This document shows positions 61,268 through 64,000 of a stretch of DNA of 64,000 bases, one piece after another. Position numbers and translations under genes: made by a program. Location: NCBI GenBank assembly GCA_047600765.1, contig JASGKF010000002.1, positions 682,001-746,000 of the forward strand. The letters are read 5' to 3'. The notes under the pieces were generated by a model, which saw only the letters and a list, made by a program, of their open reading frames with translations, made no database searches and had not been told where the DNA came from. The first letter of the stretch is position 1, and each line of letters starts with the position of its first letter. Source of the DNA: Viridibacterium sp047600765. GTDB lineage: Bacteria > Pseudomonadota > Gammaproteobacteria > Burkholderiales > Rhodocyclaceae.

Positions 61268-62086
61268 ATGCGCCCCATCGACAACATCGCCGAAATCGAA
61301 GCCCCAGCGCGTCCCTTCGAGCGCGGGCCGGCCGGCACGCACATCACCATCCGCGGCCTCACCAAGTACTTCGCCGGCTGGCCGCTGTACGAGAACTTCG
61401 ACCTCAACATCCCCAAGCACAAGATCGTCTCCGTGTTCGGGCCCAACGGTTGCGGCAAGTCCACGCTCATCAACATGATCGCGGGCCTCATCCCCATCGA
61501 CTCGGGCGAGATCCTGTTCGACGGCAAGTCGCTGAAAGACACCAAGATCGGCTATGTCTTCCAGAACTACCGCGAAGCCATGTTCCCCTGGCTGCGCACC
61601 ATCGAGAACATCGCCTATCCGCTGAAGCTGGAGGGTAAATCCCCCGTCGAGATCAACCGCCGCATGGAAGAGCTCGTCGCTTCCTTCGACGTGAAGTTCG
61701 ACCTCAACCGCTACCCCTACGAGCTCTCGGGCGGGCAGCAGCAGACGGCCTCGATCATGCGCGCGCTGGCACCGAATCCCGAGGTGCTGTTTCTCGACGA
61801 ACCCTTCTCTGCGCTGGACTTCGAGATGACCCTGTTCATCCGCGAAAAGCTGCAGGAAGTGTTCATCCAGACCGGCACGACCATGATGCTGGTGTCGCAC
61901 GATCTGGAAGAGGCCGTGTACCTCGCTGACGAGGTGCTGCTGCTCACCAAGCGGCCGACCAGGGTGGCGGAGATACTGCGCTACGACGACCCGCGTCCGC
62001 GCACGGTGGAGACGCTGTTGACGCAGAGTTTTGTGGACATGAAGAAGCTGAGCCTGGAGATATTCCAGCGTGAGGTGAGGCGTTGA
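61268..62086 (+). CDS. ABC transporter ATPase, nitrate/taurine type
   Basis: 272 residues. Walker A GPNGCGKST, signature LSGGQQQ, Walker B VLFLDEPFSALD and switch His in VSHDLEEA are present. The ATG follows the permease stop by two bases. The last twelve codons (SLEIFQREVRR and stop region) recur, slightly diverged, at 62302-62337. Confidence 0.95.
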   Translation: MRPIDNIAEIEAPARPFERGPAGTHITIRGLTKYFAGWPLYENFDLNIPKHKIVSVFGPNGCGKSTLINMIAGLIPIDSGEILFDGKSLKDTKIGYVFQNYREAMFPWLRTIENIAYPLKLEGKSPVEINRRMEELVASFDVKFDLNRYPYELSGGQQQTASIMRALAPNPEVLFLDEPFSALDFEMTLFIREKLQEVFIQTGTTMMLVSHDLEEAVYLADEVLLLTKRPTRVAEILRYDDPRPRTVETLLTQSFVDMKKLSLEIFQREVRR

Positions 62087-62132
62087 AGTAACGCAGACAG
62101 AGTTGTGGCAGGGAAAAGGCAAGCAGCAAGGC

Positions 62133-62164
62133 AAACCACGGGTCGTGAGGCCCGTGGTTTGTTT
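62133..62164 (+). terminator. Terminator of the ABC transporter operon
   Basis: AAACCACGGG/CCCGTGGTTT with an 8-base loop and a T-rich tail. Confidence 0.8.
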
Positions 62165-62202
62165 GCTTATAAGGGGCGCGTAAGTGGGGCGAAGTGAGGC
62201 TC

Positions 62203-62299
62203 GTAGGGTGCAATATGCGAAAGCGCATTGCACCGGATGTTCGCCCCAGTTGACCCGCTAACACATCCTGCGCAATGCCCTGCGGTTATTGCGCCCTAC
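62203..62299. repeat. Palindromic intergenic repeat (MITE-like), copy 1
   Basis: 97 bases that begin GTAGGGTGCAATA and end TATTGCGCCCTAC, imperfect inverted termini. An internal hairpin GGTGCAAT/ATTGCACC surrounds TGCGAAAGCGCA. A shorter relative in the same orientation lies at 63794-63869. There is no transposase gene nearby and no target duplication I could see. Confidence 0.75.
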
Positions 62300-62301
62300 T
62301 T

Positions 62302-62337
62302 GCTGAGCCTGGAGATATTTCAGCGCGAGGTGAGGCG
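62302..62337 (+). pseudogene. Remnant of the ABC ATPase 3' end
   Basis: 36 bases matching 62047-62082 with two differences, both silent (TTC/TTT and CGT/CGC). The frame reads LSLEIFQREVRR and continues to a TGA near 62373. It abuts the right end of the palindromic repeat. It is probably left from a second, diverged ATPase gene or from recombination with a related strain. Confidence 0.6.
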
Positions 62338-62396
62338 ACAGAGTTGGGTGAGCAAGACGTGTGGTGGGCGGTGACGCCCGCCATCTGTAACGTACT

Positions 62397-63737
62397 TTAT
62401 GTTGCGTATCCCCAGTGCTTCAGTTTTCTAAAAATTACTCTATTTCGGGCGTCATCAAGCCATGAGAACTTCCTGCCTAGATCGTATTCGGATACCAACT
62501 CCTCCGCGAATTCAGACTTCTTGATGAAGTACAGCGATCTGAGGATGTTGTAGAGAGCATTGGGCTTGTTGAAGATATGGAAGAAATGCGCTTTCACAGA
62601 ATCATCCGAACTCTCGAAAGCGATCTTTGCCTCACGAAGGTGCCGCTCAAAAATGAGGATATAGCGCTCTGAGAAGTCTAAATCTCGACCAAAGTAGAAG
62701 AGCGCAGAAAGACCGGCCAACATTTCTGCTGTGAGCTTTGGAGAAATCTCCTCCCAGACATTTCGACAAACCTGTTCACTACGAACCATCCCTTCAAGCA
62801 TCTCTTCGAGGCCCAACTCACTCGATCCGATCACGGCAGAGGTGGCGGTGTCGTCTGGAAGGTCGTGCAGCTTGAACCAAAGCTTTACGAAAGTTGCCAC
62901 GTCTCTCTCCGAGGCACCCAAGAGGGCTACGGAGCAGCCAATTACAGGAGCAAGTTCGAAGTGCTTCTCAATGATCTTGATGCTTTTCGATAGTTCGCTG
63001 TTAGTCAGATTGAATTGCCTTTTAATCGTTTCTCTTGTCTCCTCAAAGGGTTCTTCTGACCAGCACGAACGGTTGGGCAATTGGGAAGCCACATCAAAAA
63101 TGTCCTTTCGAGACAAACTCCTCGTGAAGCTACCAAATGAGTATTCCACACGAAGATGGTTGTTCAGATTGTGAAGATCATCTAAAGCCTTTTCGAGTTC
63201 AGAAAAGCTACTTCTTAGTCTGACGAAGTTAATGATTTCGACATCCACGAGATGCTTTTGGCTGTCTGTGTCGAACGGATAGCGGAATGTCTGGCCCGTG
63301 GCATCAATCTCCGCGATATCGATAATTTTTGTGTTCAATCTTGTGTTAATGGACGCGTAGCGATTGTCGATTCGTGCCGAATTCTGAGAGAAGAATGCCC
63401 AGATGTTGCCGATGTCATGAGACCCGGCTAAATCAAAATCCAATCTTCGATTCCGGTACTGCTCGAGAGCTATAAGCTCAGAAATTGCCCCTTTGAGGCG
63501 AAGTTCGACTGAGTGCCTCATGTTGAAGCAGACCGGATATATCAGTTCGTCCACCGATAGCGACACGCCTCCATCTCTAAGAACTTGGTCGAGAAGAAGA
63601 TTGGCAGCTTGAGAAAAGCCTTTTGCGTAATCCCAATAGTTAGGGGACCCGTTGTCGCCGACGCATGCATTTGCCCAGGTGGGCGCGCCTCTGCCAAATG
63701 TCGTGTTGTTTCGCGTCATGGGTTTGTCTAGCGACAT
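62397..63737 (-). CDS. Uncharacterised 446-residue protein, possible HEPN-like domain
   Basis: I do not recognise a characterised family. The protein has no signal peptide or membrane segment. An N-terminal helical region has YPVCFNMRHSVELRLKG near residue 70, a pattern I associate with HEPN-like helical domains in immunity or toxin proteins; this is tentative, and no clear R-x4-6-H pair was confirmed. The rest is helical and charged (FSELEKALDDLHNLNNHL). Codon use is visibly more AT-rich than in neighbours, and the gene lies between two related palindromic repeats, both signs of transfer. The start is uncertain: ATG 63737 or ATG 63719, neither with a good ribosome site. Confidence 0.7.
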   Translation of the reverse strand: MSLDKPMTRNNTTFGRGAPTWANACVGDNGSPNYWDYAKGFSQAANLLLDQVLRDGGVSLSVDELIYPVCFNMRHSVELRLKGAISELIALEQYRNRRLDFDLAGSHDIGNIWAFFSQNSARIDNRYASINTRLNTKIIDIAEIDATGQTFRYPFDTDSQKHLVDVEIINFVRLRSSFSELEKALDDLHNLNNHLRVEYSFGSFTRSLSRKDIFDVASQLPNRSCWSEEPFEETRETIKRQFNLTNSELSKSIKIIEKHFELAPVIGCSVALLGASERDVATFVKLWFKLHDLPDDTATSAVIGSSELGLEEMLEGMVRSEQVCRNVWEEISPKLTAEMLAGLSALFYFGRDLDFSERYILIFERHLREAKIAFESSDDSVKAHFFHIFNKPNALYNILRSLYFIKKSEFAEELVSEYDLGRKFSWLDDARNRVIFRKLKHWGYAT

Positions 63738-63793
63738 AACTTGTAGGAGACGGACCGCTGGGACCGTCTACGGTCAATAGAGCGGACAGGGGC

Positions 63794-63869
63794 GTAGGGG
63801 GCAATAAGCGAAAGCGCATTGCACCGAATGTTTGCTCAAGCCGACCTGCCAACACATCCGGCGCCCTAC
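63794..63869. repeat. Palindromic intergenic repeat (MITE-like), copy 2
   Basis: 76 bases, from GTAGGGGGCAATAAGCG to CCGGCGCCCTAC. It shares AAAGCGCATTGCACCG and AACACATCC with copy 1 but lacks about 22 bases near the right end. Both copies are followed by TTG. Confidence 0.7.
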
Positions 63870-63881
63870 TTGAATGCAGGC

Positions 63882-64000
63882 TTAGGCGTGCTGACCTTGA
63901 GCTTTCCAAAAGGAGGTGATCGTTTCTCGAATACAGCGTGCCTTGAACACCAGCCCGAGATCAATCATCTGCTCCACTTGTGGGACAGGTTCTTGAACCG
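63882..64000 (-). CDS. C-terminal end of an unidentified gene
   Basis: An open minus-strand frame enters from the right edge and stops at TAA 63884-63882: about 38 residues including EQMIDLGLVFKARCIRETIT and ending FWKAQGQHA. It is too short to name. Base composition resembles the adjacent accessory gene. It could be chance, but the frame has no stop to the window edge. Confidence 0.35.
   Translation of the reverse strand, partial: VQEPVPQVEQMIDLGLVFKARCIRETITSFWKAQGQHA

Noticed and set aside
59353..62086. Naming the transporter as taurine (tauABC) or nitrate uptake.
   Set aside because: The family fits, but no substrate enzyme such as TauD or a nitrate reductase adjoins it, and the binding-site residues do not decide.
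62397..63737. Calling the orphan gene an abortive-infection or HEPN nuclease outright.
   Set aside because: Only one N-terminal helix pattern supports it, and the catalytic Arg-His motif could not be confirmed by eye.
63910..63930. AAGGAGGTGATCG, complementary to the 3' end of 16S rRNA; on the minus strand it looks like an rRNA end.
   Set aside because: No other rRNA sequence is next to it, and the minus-strand reading lies inside an open frame. No good start codon follows on the plus strand at a proper distance.

Overview
The window is a bacterial chromosome segment of high GC content that fits a betaproteobacterium, probably of the Rhodocyclales or Burkholderiales. The reasons are the gene order tRNA-Tyr/Gly/Thr, tuf, tRNA-Trp, secE, nusG, rplKAJL, rpoBC, rpsLG, fusA, tuf, S10, spc, alpha in one unbroken co-directional block, the tandem cyanophycin synthetases, a PhaM-like granule protein, and the uvrA/MFS/ssb neighbourhood. 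The genus is not certain.

Layout. 1-2882: end of one cyanophycin synthetase gene and a complete second one. 2973-8725: pseudouridine synthase, cold-shock protein with a long 5' leader, clpS-clpA and isocitrate lyase. 8792-10497: a cupin protein and a secreted family-3 pectate lyase with a poly-serine linker. 10561-16387 (minus strand): phosphohexomutase, FIST-domain protein, PhaM-like protein, then a hybrid histidine kinase translationally coupled to a periplasmic binding protein. 16746-18972: LuxR-type response regulator, ParA-like ATPase and a membrane-anchored methyltransferase. 19126-51353: the 32-kb transcription/translation block (4 tRNAs, 2 tuf genes, secE, nusG, rpoB, rpoC, rpoA, fusA, infA, secY and about 30 ribosomal protein genes). 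51519-62086: a second pectate lyase, uvrA, an MFS transporter, ssb, a response regulator with an excisionase-type HTH, a PatB/MalY-type lyase and a nitrate/taurine-type ABC transporter. 62087-64000: an AT-richer accessory patch with one uncharacterised gene between two related palindromic repeats.

Together the genes suggest a heterotroph that stores nitrogen and carbon (cyanophycin, polyhydroxyalkanoate), uses the glyoxylate shunt, and attacks plant pectin.

The most striking oddity is that five genes, most of them essential or highly conserved (both tuf copies, rpoB, clpA and the hybrid kinase), are each broken by one extra base. In tuf and rpoB the site is the same nine bases (GTTCTACAT), where GTC TAC would be expected. 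Systematic sequence error is the default explanation. However, the same or similar short contexts are intact elsewhere in the window, so real indels or +1 recoding deserve a direct check. Other points of interest are promoters whose -10 box sits inside a GC-rich palindrome in the ribosomal block, and a repeat-linked duplication of the end of the ABC ATPase gene.
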